A stretch of 5,928 nucleotides of DNA from an uncultured Arthrobacter sp. (GTDB taxonomy: Bacteria; Actinomycetota; Actinomycetes; Actinomycetales; Micrococcaceae): contig CALMVY010000182.1 of NCBI GenBank assembly GCA_937873245.1, positions 1 to 5,928 on the forward strand, in the 5' to 3' direction. The notes below the pieces were generated by a model. That model saw nothing but the letters and a program-made list of their open reading frames with translations, had not been told where the DNA came from and searched no databases. Position 1 is the stretch's first letter; the number at the start of each line of letters is the position of its first letter. Positions 1 to 5,928 of the stretch are shown here, in pieces. A program made the translations under genes and the position numbers.

Positions 1-1122
1 GACGGCGACGCCATCACCCTGGGCAACATCACCATCAAGGCCCTGCACACCCCGGGGCACACCCCGGAGCACCTGTCTTTCCTGGTCACCGACGGCGCGT
101 TCAGCGACCAGGCCGGCTACCTGCTGTCCGGTGACTTTGTGTTCTCCGGCGACCTGGGCCGCCCGGACCTGCTGGACGAGGCCGCCGGCGGCATCGATAC
201 CCGTTTTGAAGGTGCCAAGCAGCTGTTCGCGAGCCTGCGGGACAAATTCCTCACCCTGCCCGATTACGTGCAGGTCCACCCGGCCCACGGTGCCGGCAGC
301 GCCTGCGGCAAGGCCCTGGGTGCCATCCCGTCCTCCACGGTCGGCTACGAGCGGCTCTACGCCTGGTGGGGACCCTACCTGGCGGCCAACGACGAGCAGG
401 GCTTCATCGATGAACTGCTCGACGGCCAGCCCGACGCCCACGCCTACTTCGGCCGGATGAAGCGGGAGAACCGCGAGGGTCCGGCGGTCATGGGAGAGCG
501 CGCACCCTTGCAGGAACTGGACCTCGCCTCCGTTGCCAAGGACCTGGCAGAGGACAAAGTGACCTTCATCGACACCCGCCCCAACGACCAGGTCCACCAG
601 GGCACCGTCACCGGTTCCCTGAACGTCCCGGCCGGCAAATCCGTGGCCAGCTTTGGCGCCTGGGTCGTGAACCCGGAAACCGACAAGAACCCGCTGGTGC
701 TGCTGGCCCCGGACCAGGACGCCGCGCAGGACATGTGGGACCACCTGGTCCGCGTCGGCATCGACAAGGTCGCCGGGTACGTCACCGGCTTCGAGGGCCT
801 GCCCACCAGCACCCCGAAGCTCATCCAGCCCGAAGAGCTCGAGGGCTTCGACGCCGCCATGATCCTGGATGTGCGTAACCGCACCGAGCACACCGCCGGG
901 AACATCCCCGGCTCGCACCAGCTCAGCGGCGGCCGCGCGATGTGGCACTTGGACGAGCTCCCTGCCGAGGGCACCATCGTGAGCTACTGCCAGAGCGGCG
1001 TCCGGAACTCCGTGGCGGCCAGCGCGCTGCGCCGCGCCGGCTACGACGTCGTCGAACTCGACGGCAGCTACGCCGCCTGGACCGCACGGCAGCAGGCATT
1101 GGAATCCGTTTCCGCCAGCTAG
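1..1122 (+). CDS. CstB-like persulfide dioxygenase-rhodanese protein, 5' end missing
   Basis: The reading frame is open from base 1 and stops with TAG at 1120-1122, giving 373 visible residues; the start lies left of the window. The first ~130 residues are the second half of a metallo-beta-lactamase fold of the ETHE1/persulfide dioxygenase type: HTPGHTPEH at 16-24 (metal-ligand His20), SGDFVFSGDLGRPD at 43-56 (ligand Asp45) and VHPAHGAGSACGK at 92-104 (ligand His96, with the CstB-type Cys102). A rhodanese fold follows at about 175-270 (IDTRPNDQVHQGTVTGSLNVP-like entry), but its active loop reads LLAPDQDAA, without cysteine, so it should be inactive. A second rhodanese domain at about 275-370 has the loop YCQSGVRN with catalytic Cys330. 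This order matches staphylococcal CstB, which oxidises low-molecular-weight persulfides in the cytoplasm and releases thiosulfate. An iron-dependent dioxygenase in sulfide/persulfide detoxification is therefore likely. No cst-type regulator gene is visible. The N-terminal HxHxDH metal motif lies outside the window and was not checked. Confidence 0.9.
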   Translation, partial: DGDAITLGNITIKALHTPGHTPEHLSFLVTDGAFSDQAGYLLSGDFVFSGDLGRPDLLDEAAGGIDTRFEGAKQLFASLRDKFLTLPDYVQVHPAHGAGSACGKALGAIPSSTVGYERLYAWWGPYLAANDEQGFIDELLDGQPDAHAYFGRMKRENREGPAVMGERAPLQELDLASVAKDLAEDKVTFIDTRPNDQVHQGTVTGSLNVPAGKSVASFGAWVVNPETDKNPLVLLAPDQDAAQDMWDHLVRVGIDKVAGYVTGFEGLPTSTPKLIQPEELEGFDAAMILDVRNRTEHTAGNIPGSHQLSGGRAMWHLDELPAEGTIVSYCQSGVRNSVAASALRRAGYDVVELDGSYAAWTARQQALESVSAS

Positions 1123-1153
1123 GGCGCACCAACGGCAACTGATTGACACCGCA

Positions 1154-1183
1154 GGCGGCGGCCCTGGCAACAGGGCCGCCGCC
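1154..1183 (+). terminator. Perfect 13-bp GC-rich hairpin with GCAA loop
   Basis: GGCGGCGGCCCTG at 1154-1166 and CAGGGCCGCCGCC at 1171-1183 are exact reverse complements, separated by a GCAA (GNRA-type) tetraloop. The hairpin begins 31 bp after the stop of the persulfide dioxygenase gene and ends about 29 bp before the transporter start. No T-tract follows, so it is not a textbook intrinsic terminator, but T-less GC-rich hairpins are common after actinobacterial genes. It may end transcription of the upstream gene, protect its 3' end, or act in the leader of the transporter mRNA. The rest of the 1123-1212 gap shows no convincing promoter. Confidence 0.6.
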
Positions 1184-1204
1184 GACGTTCGTCCCCTACC
1201 ATGT

Positions 1205-1208
1205 GGAG
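1205..1208 (+). promoter_or_regulatory. Shine-Dalgarno candidate deciding the transporter start
   Basis: GGAG lies four bases before the ATG at 1213. The spacing is short, but it is the only purine-rich match near that start. The in-frame ATG at 1201 has only pyrimidine-rich sequence before it. A third in-frame ATG at 1261 has AAGGG twelve bases upstream and remains possible. Confidence 0.35.
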
Positions 1209-1212
1209 CACA

Positions 1213-2496
1213 ATGATTTCCGGGAACAACAACTCACTCCAGCAAGGGCACCGTACCGGCATGAGGCTGGGGCTGCGGCAGAACCTGGCCCAGTTCATGC
1301 TCCTCGTCGCCGTCAACGCCCTTGTCGGCGGCACCCTGGGCCAGGAACGCACCGTGCTCCCGTTGCTGGCCGGGCAGGTCTTCCACCTCGACCTTTACAC
1401 GTCCGCGCTGACGTACATCCTCGCCTTTGGCCTCGCCAAGGCCGCCACGAACTACTTCGCCGGCACCCTCTCGGACCGCTACGGCCGCAGACCCGTCCTG
1501 ATCGCCGGCTGGGTCATCGCGTTGCCGGTCCCGCTGATGCTGATTTTCGGACCGAACTGGGGGTGGATCGTCGCGGCCAACGTGATCCTGGGCATCAGCC
1601 AGGGCCTCACCTGGTCCACCACCGTCGTCATGAAAATGGACCTCGTCGGCCCGGAGCGCCGCGGCTTCGCGATGGGCCTGAACGAAGCAGCCGGTTACCT
1701 CGGTGTCGCCGGTACCGCCCTCGCCACCGGCTACATCGCCGCCACCTACGGATTGCGGCCCGGACCTTTCCTGCTCGGCGCCGCCTACATCGCGCTGGGG
1801 CTCGGGCTGTCGGTCTTCGCCGTGAAGGAAACCCGGGGCCACGCGAAGCTTGAAGCGGCCAGCCACACGGACGCCCACGCAGGCGCCCATGGGCAACTGA
1901 GCAACCGGGAAATCTTCACCCTCACCAGCTTCCGGGACAAGTCACTCTCTTCGGTCAGCCAGGCCGGCATGGTCAACAACCTCAACGACGGCCTGGCCTG
2001 GGGGCTCTTCCCCGTCCTCTTCGCCGCCGCCGGACTCACGATCGACAAGATCGGCATCCTCGCCGCCGTCTATCCCGCCGTCTGGGGCGCCGCGCAGCTC
2101 GTCACCGGGGCACTGTCGGACAAGTACGGCCGGAAATGGCTGATCGTCGGCGGGATGCTCGTCCAGGCCGGCGCCCTGGCGATGATCGCCGTCGGCCAGG
2201 ATTTCGGGATCTGGCTGGCCGCGGCTGCGCTCCTCGGACTTGGCACGGCCATGGTGTATCCCACCCTGCTCGCCGCCATCGGCGACGTCGCGCACCCCGA
2301 ATGGCGGGCGCGCTCCGTCGGCATCTACCGGCTCTGGCGCGACGGCGGGTTCGCCGTCGGCGCTCTGCTCTCCGGAATCATTGCCGATGCCTACGGCATT
2401 CCGGCCGCCGTCGGGGTTGTTGGAGCACTCACCGCGCTGTCTGGAATTCTCGTGGCGATCCGCATGCGCGGCAGGGACCACCACCGCACAGCCTGA
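1213..2496 (+). CDS. MFS transporter, 12 TM
   Basis: This is a 427-residue integral membrane protein of the major facilitator superfamily, probably a proton-coupled secondary transporter; the substrate is unknown. The hydrophobicity pattern gives about twelve helices in two six-helix halves. The loop 2-3 signature appears in both halves, GTLSDRYGRR at 84-93 and GALSDKYGRK at 299-308, as expected from the internal duplication. The acidic/basic PERRG after helix 4 and KETRG after helix 6 are also typical. The central cytoplasmic loop (about 205-250) contains four histidines within 17 residues (210, 218, 222, 226), and the tail has a His pair. I chose ATG 1213 because GGAG precedes it; ATG 1201 would add four residues, and ATG 1261 would start closer to helix 1 (MRLGLRQN). 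The gene follows the persulfide dioxygenase gene on the same strand after a hairpin and ends 31 bp from the stop of the opposing operon. Export of a sulfur compound is an inference from proximity only. Confidence 0.88.
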   Translation: MISGNNNSLQQGHRTGMRLGLRQNLAQFMLLVAVNALVGGTLGQERTVLPLLAGQVFHLDLYTSALTYILAFGLAKAATNYFAGTLSDRYGRRPVLIAGWVIALPVPLMLIFGPNWGWIVAANVILGISQGLTWSTTVVMKMDLVGPERRGFAMGLNEAAGYLGVAGTALATGYIAATYGLRPGPFLLGAAYIALGLGLSVFAVKETRGHAKLEAASHTDAHAGAHGQLSNREIFTLTSFRDKSLSSVSQAGMVNNLNDGLAWGLFPVLFAAAGLTIDKIGILAAVYPAVWGAAQLVTGALSDKYGRKWLIVGGMLVQAGALAMIAVGQDFGIWLAAAALLGLGTAMVYPTLLAAIGDVAHPEWRARSVGIYRLWRDGGFAVGALLSGIIADAYGIPAAVGVVGALTALSGILVAIRMRGRDHHRTA

Positions 2497-2502
2497 GACC
2501 CG

Positions 2503-2533
2503 GTGTGACCTTTGATGTGACTCCGGTTCACAC
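2503..2533. terminator. Imperfect hairpin between convergent genes
   Basis: GTGTGACC at 2503-2510 pairs with GGTTCACAC at 2525-2533, with one bulged T and a 14-base loop. It fills the 31-bp gap between the transporter stop (2494-2496) and the LssY_C-type gene stop (2528-2530), overlapping the latter. The position fits a shared bidirectional terminator for convergent transcripts. The stem is short, lacks a T-tract on either strand and could be chance. Confidence 0.3.
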
Positions 2534-3838
2534 GGGGGCGACACGACTGCGTGGGACTCTGCCCTGACTGTGGTTCTTGGCGTAGGTGCGGGCATGCTCG
2601 CTGGAGAGGGCGATGATGAGCAGGATGTCCAGGGAGAGACCCAGAAGGTCGGTCCTGAAGTCGATCCTTGGGCCGCCGTTGAGGGCGTTGGCGGCCTGAG
2701 CGATGATGGCGGCAGCGCTGAGGAGCATGGCAACGACCCTGGCGAAGTTCCCGCCCCGCAGTACACCCCAGGCCAGAAGGATCTCTCCGACGCCGAACAC
2801 CGCGAGGACAGTCGCAGCGGCCGGCGACGGACCTACCGGTTCTGCTGCCGCGGCGGGGTTGACACCAACCAGCAGTGACGCGGCCAGGACGAGGGCGGCG
2901 ACTCCACGAAAAAACACGAGAACGCCTCCGAACAGGGTCGGTGCGGGCCGTCTGTTCCGGCTGGCCGCCGGCACACGGTTTGCCGGCACACGGTTTGTCG
3001 GCAGGCGGTGCGGCCCTGCCGGGGCCGCGGTCAGCGCGGCCAGGTCGACGACCGGCAAGTCCCCGTCCGTGGAAATCGTGTCACCGCCTCCATTGCGCGC
3101 ATGGTATCCGGTCGAAAAATCCCGGATGACAGTGACTTCCGCCTCGGGTACGGCCATCTTCAGGGCGGCCAGGATGTAGTCTCTTTCGTTGTCCGTGTTC
3201 TCCTCGATCTTGTGCGTGATCTGCAGCGTGAACAACGACAACCCTACGGAGCGGTCGTACGTGCCGGCGGCAACCCAATCGACCCGAACACCGCCCGGCA
3301 GCACCCATCCGGGCGGGCAGCGCCAGAAACGAACGTGATGCCGTTTGCCCGGGCTCCCGTCGACCTCCTGCTGATACGCAAAGTCCTGCTGGCGGCCAAA
3401 GATGAACAGCGGGCTGACTGGCGCCTCGTCGTAGCTTCGCCGGGTAAGGGTTGACAGGATGATGCGTCGGCTGCTGGCCAGATCGACGTCGTCGGCCCGG
3501 GTCCAGCCCGCCCGGCACATGGCGGCATGGACCTGATCCTCGCTACCGAGCAAGGCCATGTTGACCGGGTCACCAAGCAGGCCGTCGCTGGTCCGCGCCC
3601 GGCCTATGAAGTAGTCAGGAAGATAGATCCTGGTCAGAATCCGGTGGACCCGGGGCAGTACCAAGTACGCCAGGGCAGCCCAGAACACTATCGAGAACCA
3701 GGCCATGTCCCACTGCAGGCTCTCTTCAAGAAGCAAGGTGGCAAGCCATAGGGCGGCCACGCCGCTGAACACAAACAGAACCCGGTCCAGCACGGTATCC
3801 GTGGTGCCCGGAAGCCGGCTCTGGCGCAGGTTTTTCAC
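2528..3838 (-). CDS. LssY_C-type membrane protein with extra C-terminal 4-TM module
   Basis: This 436-residue protein starts at GTG 3838, whose last bases form the TGA stop of the phosphatase gene (GTGA overlap), indicating translational coupling. The frame is open further upstream to an ATG at 4000, but that stretch is Arg/Gly/Pro-rich shadow of the phosphatase. Two membrane helices (about 17-38 and 45-63) precede a soluble region at about 70-265 that I recognise as LssY C-terminal-like: RTSDGLLGDPVN at 82-93, HAAMCRAGW at 104-112, RRSYDEAPVSPLF at 134-146, RQQDFAYQQEV at 149-159, HHVRFWRCP at 167-175, and DRSVGLSLFTLQITHKIEENTDNERD within 195-220. This domain has no known biochemical activity; in Legionella LssY it accompanies DedA/PAP2-like membrane domains, so a role near lipid-linked phosphates is conceivable. 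A linker (about 267-300) carries the repeat NRVPA NRVPA. The last ~130 residues form about four helices (303-325, 342-361, 366-384, 397-414) and a basic tail; the first ends in an AAAA-E stretch like a signal peptidase site. The C-terminal module is probably a fusion. Confidence 0.78.
   Translation of the reverse strand: MKNLRQSRLPGTTDTVLDRVLFVFSGVAALWLATLLLEESLQWDMAWFSIVFWAALAYLVLPRVHRILTRIYLPDYFIGRARTSDGLLGDPVNMALLGSEDQVHAAMCRAGWTRADDVDLASSRRIILSTLTRRSYDEAPVSPLFIFGRQQDFAYQQEVDGSPGKRHHVRFWRCPPGWVLPGGVRVDWVAAGTYDRSVGLSLFTLQITHKIEENTDNERDYILAALKMAVPEAEVTVIRDFSTGYHARNGGGDTISTDGDLPVVDLAALTAAPAGPHRLPTNRVPANRVPAASRNRRPAPTLFGGVLVFFRGVAALVLAASLLVGVNPAAAAEPVGPSPAAATVLAVFGVGEILLAWGVLRGGNFARVVAMLLSAAAIIAQAANALNGGPRIDFRTDLLGLSLDILLIIALSSEHARTYAKNHSQGRVPRSRVAPV
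2925..2929 (-). promoter_or_regulatory. Strong internal Shine-Dalgarno before in-frame GTG
   Basis: On the minus strand GGAGG lies seven bases before an in-frame GTG at 2917-2915, inside the LssY_C-type gene. Initiation there would give a 129-residue product beginning with FFRGVAALVLAASLLVG, a signal-like first helix, followed by three more helices. The element sits exactly at the border between linker and membrane module. It may permit separate synthesis of the module or be a relic of a once separate gene. Confidence 0.4.
2968..3012 (-). repeat. 15-bp tandem repeat coding pentapeptide NRVPA
   Basis: On the plus strand CCGGCACACGGTTTG occurs twice back to back (2968-2982 and 2983-2997), followed by a degenerate third copy, TCGGCAGGCGGTGCG (2998-3012). 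The period of 15 keeps the frame and encodes HRLPT, NRVPA, NRVPA in the linker of the membrane protein. The two identical units suggest recent slippage duplication in a flexible, unconstrained linker. Confidence 0.8.
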
Positions 3839-5514
3839 GGACGTCCGCCGGCCCCGGCTCCCCGTGGGGCCACCGTGACCGTGGCGACGCGCTTCAGCCC
3901 GGGGTGCAGGTGGTCCCCGCCGTCCACGACGCCTGTCTGCCACCACAGTTTCAGGCCTTCCGGAGTCACCTCCAGGCTGGCCAGGTTGTTGTCGAACCAC
4001 GGCCCCCTGATGCCGGACCAGCGGAACGGCGGGTCAGGGACCTTGGCCGATCTGGCCACCAAAGCGCCCACCGGTGTGGCCAGGCCGTACGACATGACGG
4101 CCGCGAAGGACCGCATCAGCCGGGGCAGCGGGTTGCGGATGGGGGAGCAGACGGCCTGCACGATCCGGCTGCCCGAGGTGCGCTCCACTTCCGAAACGTA
4201 GGAGTAATGGACGTCTCCGGAGAGAAAGGCGATGGTTTCCGGTGCCGGACCGCGTTTGCCGTCGGCGACCTCGGTCACCAAGGCGGCCACCTCCCGGAAG
4301 CTGTTCTGGAAAGCGCCCCAGTGTTCAAGGTCCACGGCCTGGCGGAGCTTTTCGCCGGCACGGGCGGCACGGTTTCCCCACGCGCCCTGGGAGATGGCCT
4401 CATTCCAGGACTCGACGTAGTGCAGGCCCATCGGCAGCAGGAAGGGGAGCGATGTTGCCACCAGCAGGTGGCGGAATCCGCCGCGCATCCGGCCGTCGAG
4501 CCAAGCCATCTCCGCCGTATCAACGAGGGCGCGGTGGTCCGGAGCCAGGTCCCGGGCCGCCCGGGAATCCACCACAATCAGCCGTGTGTCCCCGAAATCC
4601 CGGCAGTAGCTCCACCGGTACGATCCCGGGTCCTGATCGGCCCGATCCGCGAAACTGTCCAGCTCCGCGCTGACATCAATCTCGTCCTCGCCTTCGTGCG
4701 CGGAGATGTGCTGCCAGATTGCATCGTCTGCCCGCTCCTGCGGCGAAAGATTCCCCAGATGCTGGTAAACCCAGTACGAGGCGAGCCCGGCGACAATCCG
4801 TCCATGCCACCAGGAGGTGGCCTCCATTTCCTTCTTCCAGCTGAGCGAGGTGTTCCAGTCATCGCGGATGTCATGGTCATCGAAGATCATGGCGCTGGGC
4901 AGGGTGGACAGCAGCCACCGGTTCGCGGGGTCCGACCAGGCCAGATAGTAAAGGTGCGCGTATTCCTCGTAGTCCTTGAGCTCCTCGCCGGGCGGCGCCT
5001 CGATGTCGCGCCGGGCACGGATGAACTCCTGCATCTGGTCGCTGGTCAGGTCGGCGTACACCTGGTCCCCAAGGAAGGCCACCAGGTCCGGCCACGGATG
5101 GTCGCCGCCGGAGGCCATCTTCAAGGCGTAGGCACGCAGTGAGTCGACGCCGTGGGTCCGGTTGCCCGTGCGATCGTGCGGGACACTGGTCCGGCAGGAA
5201 CCATAGGCCATGCGCAGCGGCTTGCCGGTTTTCAGCGTAGCGATCATGGACGGCGGGAACTCCGACTCGGGATCGGGCCACGCCTGGGTGCCGTTGATGT
5301 CGAGGAAGTAGGGCGTGACCGTGCCCGGCTCCAGCATGTCCAGTTCCACCAGCGCGTAATGGTGGCCGTGAACTGCGAAAGTGCCGGTCTCCCAGCTCCT
5401 GCCGCCGGCACGGATGGAGACCCGGGCAGCGGATTTGGTCTCCACCCAGACACTCGCCGAGGTCTCATCCACGTACCGCATCATCGGGCCGAGCACCAAG
5501 GGAGAGATCGTCAT
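3835..5514 (-). CDS. Alkaline phosphatase D (PhoD-like) family metallophosphoesterase
   Basis: The 559-residue protein belongs to the PhoD-like metallophosphoesterase family, enzymes that hydrolyse phosphate mono- or diesters, including teichoic acids and phospholipids in characterised members. A beta-rich N-terminal domain (about 1-95) opens with LGPMMRYVDETSASVWVET, a conserved family start, followed by the catalytic domain. Visible metal-site motifs are GSCR (105-108), FLGDQVYAD (147-155), FDDHDIRDDWN (211-221) and SGDVHYSYVSEV (432-443), with Asp150, Asp213, His214, Asp434 and His436 as likely ligands. All motifs are intact. No Tat or Sec signal peptide is visible, unlike Bacillus PhoD, so it is probably cytoplasmic, or held at the membrane by a partner. 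ATG 5514 is chosen because the conserved segment begins nine residues later and an in-frame TGA lies two codons upstream; its Shine-Dalgarno is weak. The TGA stop overlaps the start of the LssY_C-type membrane gene, so the two are translated from one mRNA. The substrate cannot be told from sequence. Confidence 0.9.
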   Translation of the reverse strand: MTISPLVLGPMMRYVDETSASVWVETKSAARVSIRAGGRSWETGTFAVHGHHYALVELDMLEPGTVTPYFLDINGTQAWPDPESEFPPSMIATLKTGKPLRMAYGSCRTSVPHDRTGNRTHGVDSLRAYALKMASGGDHPWPDLVAFLGDQVYADLTSDQMQEFIRARRDIEAPPGEELKDYEEYAHLYYLAWSDPANRWLLSTLPSAMIFDDHDIRDDWNTSLSWKKEMEATSWWHGRIVAGLASYWVYQHLGNLSPQERADDAIWQHISAHEGEDEIDVSAELDSFADRADQDPGSYRWSYCRDFGDTRLIVVDSRAARDLAPDHRALVDTAEMAWLDGRMRGGFRHLLVATSLPFLLPMGLHYVESWNEAISQGAWGNRAARAGEKLRQAVDLEHWGAFQNSFREVAALVTEVADGKRGPAPETIAFLSGDVHYSYVSEVERTSGSRIVQAVCSPIRNPLPRLMRSFAAVMSYGLATPVGALVARSAKVPDPPFRWSGIRGPWFDNNLASLEVTPEGLKLWWQTGVVDGGDHLHPGLKRVATVTVAPRGAGAGGRP

Positions 5515-5669
5515 GACTCAGTTCTACCTGCTCGCACCCGGGCCCGGCCATGGCCTGACGGAAATGAGACCGCTGACGCTCAGGATGAGGATTGGTCCAT
5601 GGTGGATCGTTTCGGTCTTGCTGCCGCGCAGGCTCCATCTGTCCCTCCAGGAAACTTCAGGTCCGCGGG
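5515..5669. other. Upstream region of the phosphatase gene
   Basis: This stretch should hold the promoter and leader of the phosphatase operon (minus strand), but I find no convincing -35/-10 pair. It contains the 10-bp palindrome GGCCATGGCC at 5546-5555. On the minus strand a canonical GGAGG (5648-5644) stands five bases before an ATG at 5638, opening a 57-codon frame that ends inside the phosphatase gene at 5465. The tail of the glutamate 5-kinase frame also runs through it, without similarity to that enzyme. Confidence 0.4.
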
Positions 5670-5928
5670 TCCACCCGTCAGCCGCGGGACGCGAGGCACC
5701 AGCGTTGCGGTCGCGTCCCGGCGGGGATCGGCGGTGTAGAGGCCCTCGACGTCCGAGAGCAGCACCAGGGCCTCGGCCCCCACGAGCTGGGCCACGCGGG
5801 CCGAGAGGCGGTCGTTGTCGCCCACCCGGATCTCCTCGGTCGCGACGGTGTCGTTCTCGTTGATCACCGGGATGACGCCCAGGGAGAGCAGCGTCTCGAC
5901 CGTCGCGCGCGCGTTCAGCCAGCGGCGG
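5580..5928 (-). CDS. proB: Glutamate 5-kinase (ProB) fragment, both ends incomplete
   Basis: Glutamate 5-kinase phosphorylates glutamate with ATP in the first step of proline synthesis. The frame enters from the right edge and gives 115 residues before TGA at 5582-5580. The first ~84 residues are unmistakable ProB, corresponding to about residues 112-195 of the E. coli enzyme (367 residues): LNARATVETLL, PVINENDTVATEEI (with the glutamate-binding Asp equivalent to E. coli Asp137), VGDNDRLSARVAQLVGAE (Asn149 equivalent) and LLSDVEGLYTADPRRD of the nucleotide-binding part. After VPRVPRLT (codons ending near 5674) similarity ceases: the expected TPEI and glycine-rich GGMxTK segments are missing and replaced by about 30 residues that look non-coding. 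The kinase C-terminus and PUA domain are absent, so the gene as seen cannot be functional. GLYTADPR is the proteobacterial form; actinobacterial ProB usually has a LYDG-like sequence there and HEIRFGDND where this has EEIRVGDND. It is a rearranged remnant, transferred DNA, or an assembly join. Confidence 0.75.
   Translation of the reverse strand, partial: RRWLNARATVETLLSLGVIPVINENDTVATEEIRVGDNDRLSARVAQLVGAEALVLLSDVEGLYTADPRRDATATLVPRVPRLTGGPADLKFPGGTDGACAAARPKRSTMDQSSS

Noticed and set aside
139..1122. GTG at 139 as the start of the persulfide dioxygenase gene
   Set aside because: The frame is open to base 1 and encodes the conserved HTPGHT metal motif upstream of this codon, so the gene begins outside the window.
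1143..1148. TTGACA resembling a -35 box upstream of the transporter
   Set aside because: No -10-like hexamer lies 16-18 bases downstream; that place is occupied by the hairpin stem.
1942..2766. 274-codon minus-strand open frame across the transporter 3' end
   Set aside because: The translation is low-complexity Pro/Ser/Gly/Asp with no recognisable domain and covers two well-supported genes in other frames.
3839..4000. Longer ATG start (4000) for the LssY_C-type gene
   Set aside because: The extra 54 residues are Arg/Gly/Pro-rich shadow of the phosphatase C-terminus, while GTG 3838 gives a classic four-base stop/start overlap right before the first helix.
3904..5142. 412-codon open frame on the plus strand opposite the phosphatase gene
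   Set aside because: It is a shadow frame caused by high GC at third positions; its translation shows no domain, and the opposing frame has all PhoD-like motifs.
5546..5555. GGCCATGGCC palindrome as an operator
   Set aside because: A 10-bp GC-rich palindrome is expected by chance at this base composition, and no second copy is seen nearby.

Overview
The window is high-GC DNA. Most of it (about positions 1-5640) reads like a chromosome segment from a high-GC actinobacterium, plausibly of the Arthrobacter/Micrococcaceae type. That placement is inferred from protein style, GTG starts and GC-rich third positions; no marker gene is present.

Left, plus strand: the 3' part of a three-domain persulfide dioxygenase-rhodanese protein (CstB-like; metallo-beta-lactamase fold, a rhodanese domain without its cysteine, then an active rhodanese with a Cys-containing loop) ends at 1122. 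A perfect 13-bp hairpin with a GCAA loop follows at 1154-1183. Next comes a complete 12-TM major facilitator transporter ending at 2496. The sulfide-detoxification role of the first gene is well supported. A shared role for the transporter is only suggested by proximity.

Right, minus strand: a two-gene operon. An alkaline phosphatase D (PhoD-like) metallophosphoesterase starts at 5514 and ends at 3835. Its stop overlaps the GTG start of a membrane protein with an LssY_C-type domain (3838 down to 2528) by four bases (GTGA). The membrane protein carries a C-terminal four-helix membrane module, joined through a linker with a pentapeptide tandem repeat. Inside the gene, a strong Shine-Dalgarno sequence and an in-frame GTG could also make the C-terminal module on its own. 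The operon converges on the transporter gene, with only 31 bp between the stops.

Right edge, minus strand (about 5670-5928): an internal piece of glutamate 5-kinase (ProB), covering roughly E. coli residues 112 to about 195. Similarity then stops abruptly and the frame runs on in unrelated sequence to a stop at 5580. The fragment resembles proteobacterial ProB (GLYTADPR) more than the actinobacterial type. The likeliest reading is a chimeric join or a recent rearrangement near 5670. I see no RNA genes, CRISPR arrays or insertion sequences. The most useful leads are the PhoD/LssY_C pair, the internal start, and the ProB junction.
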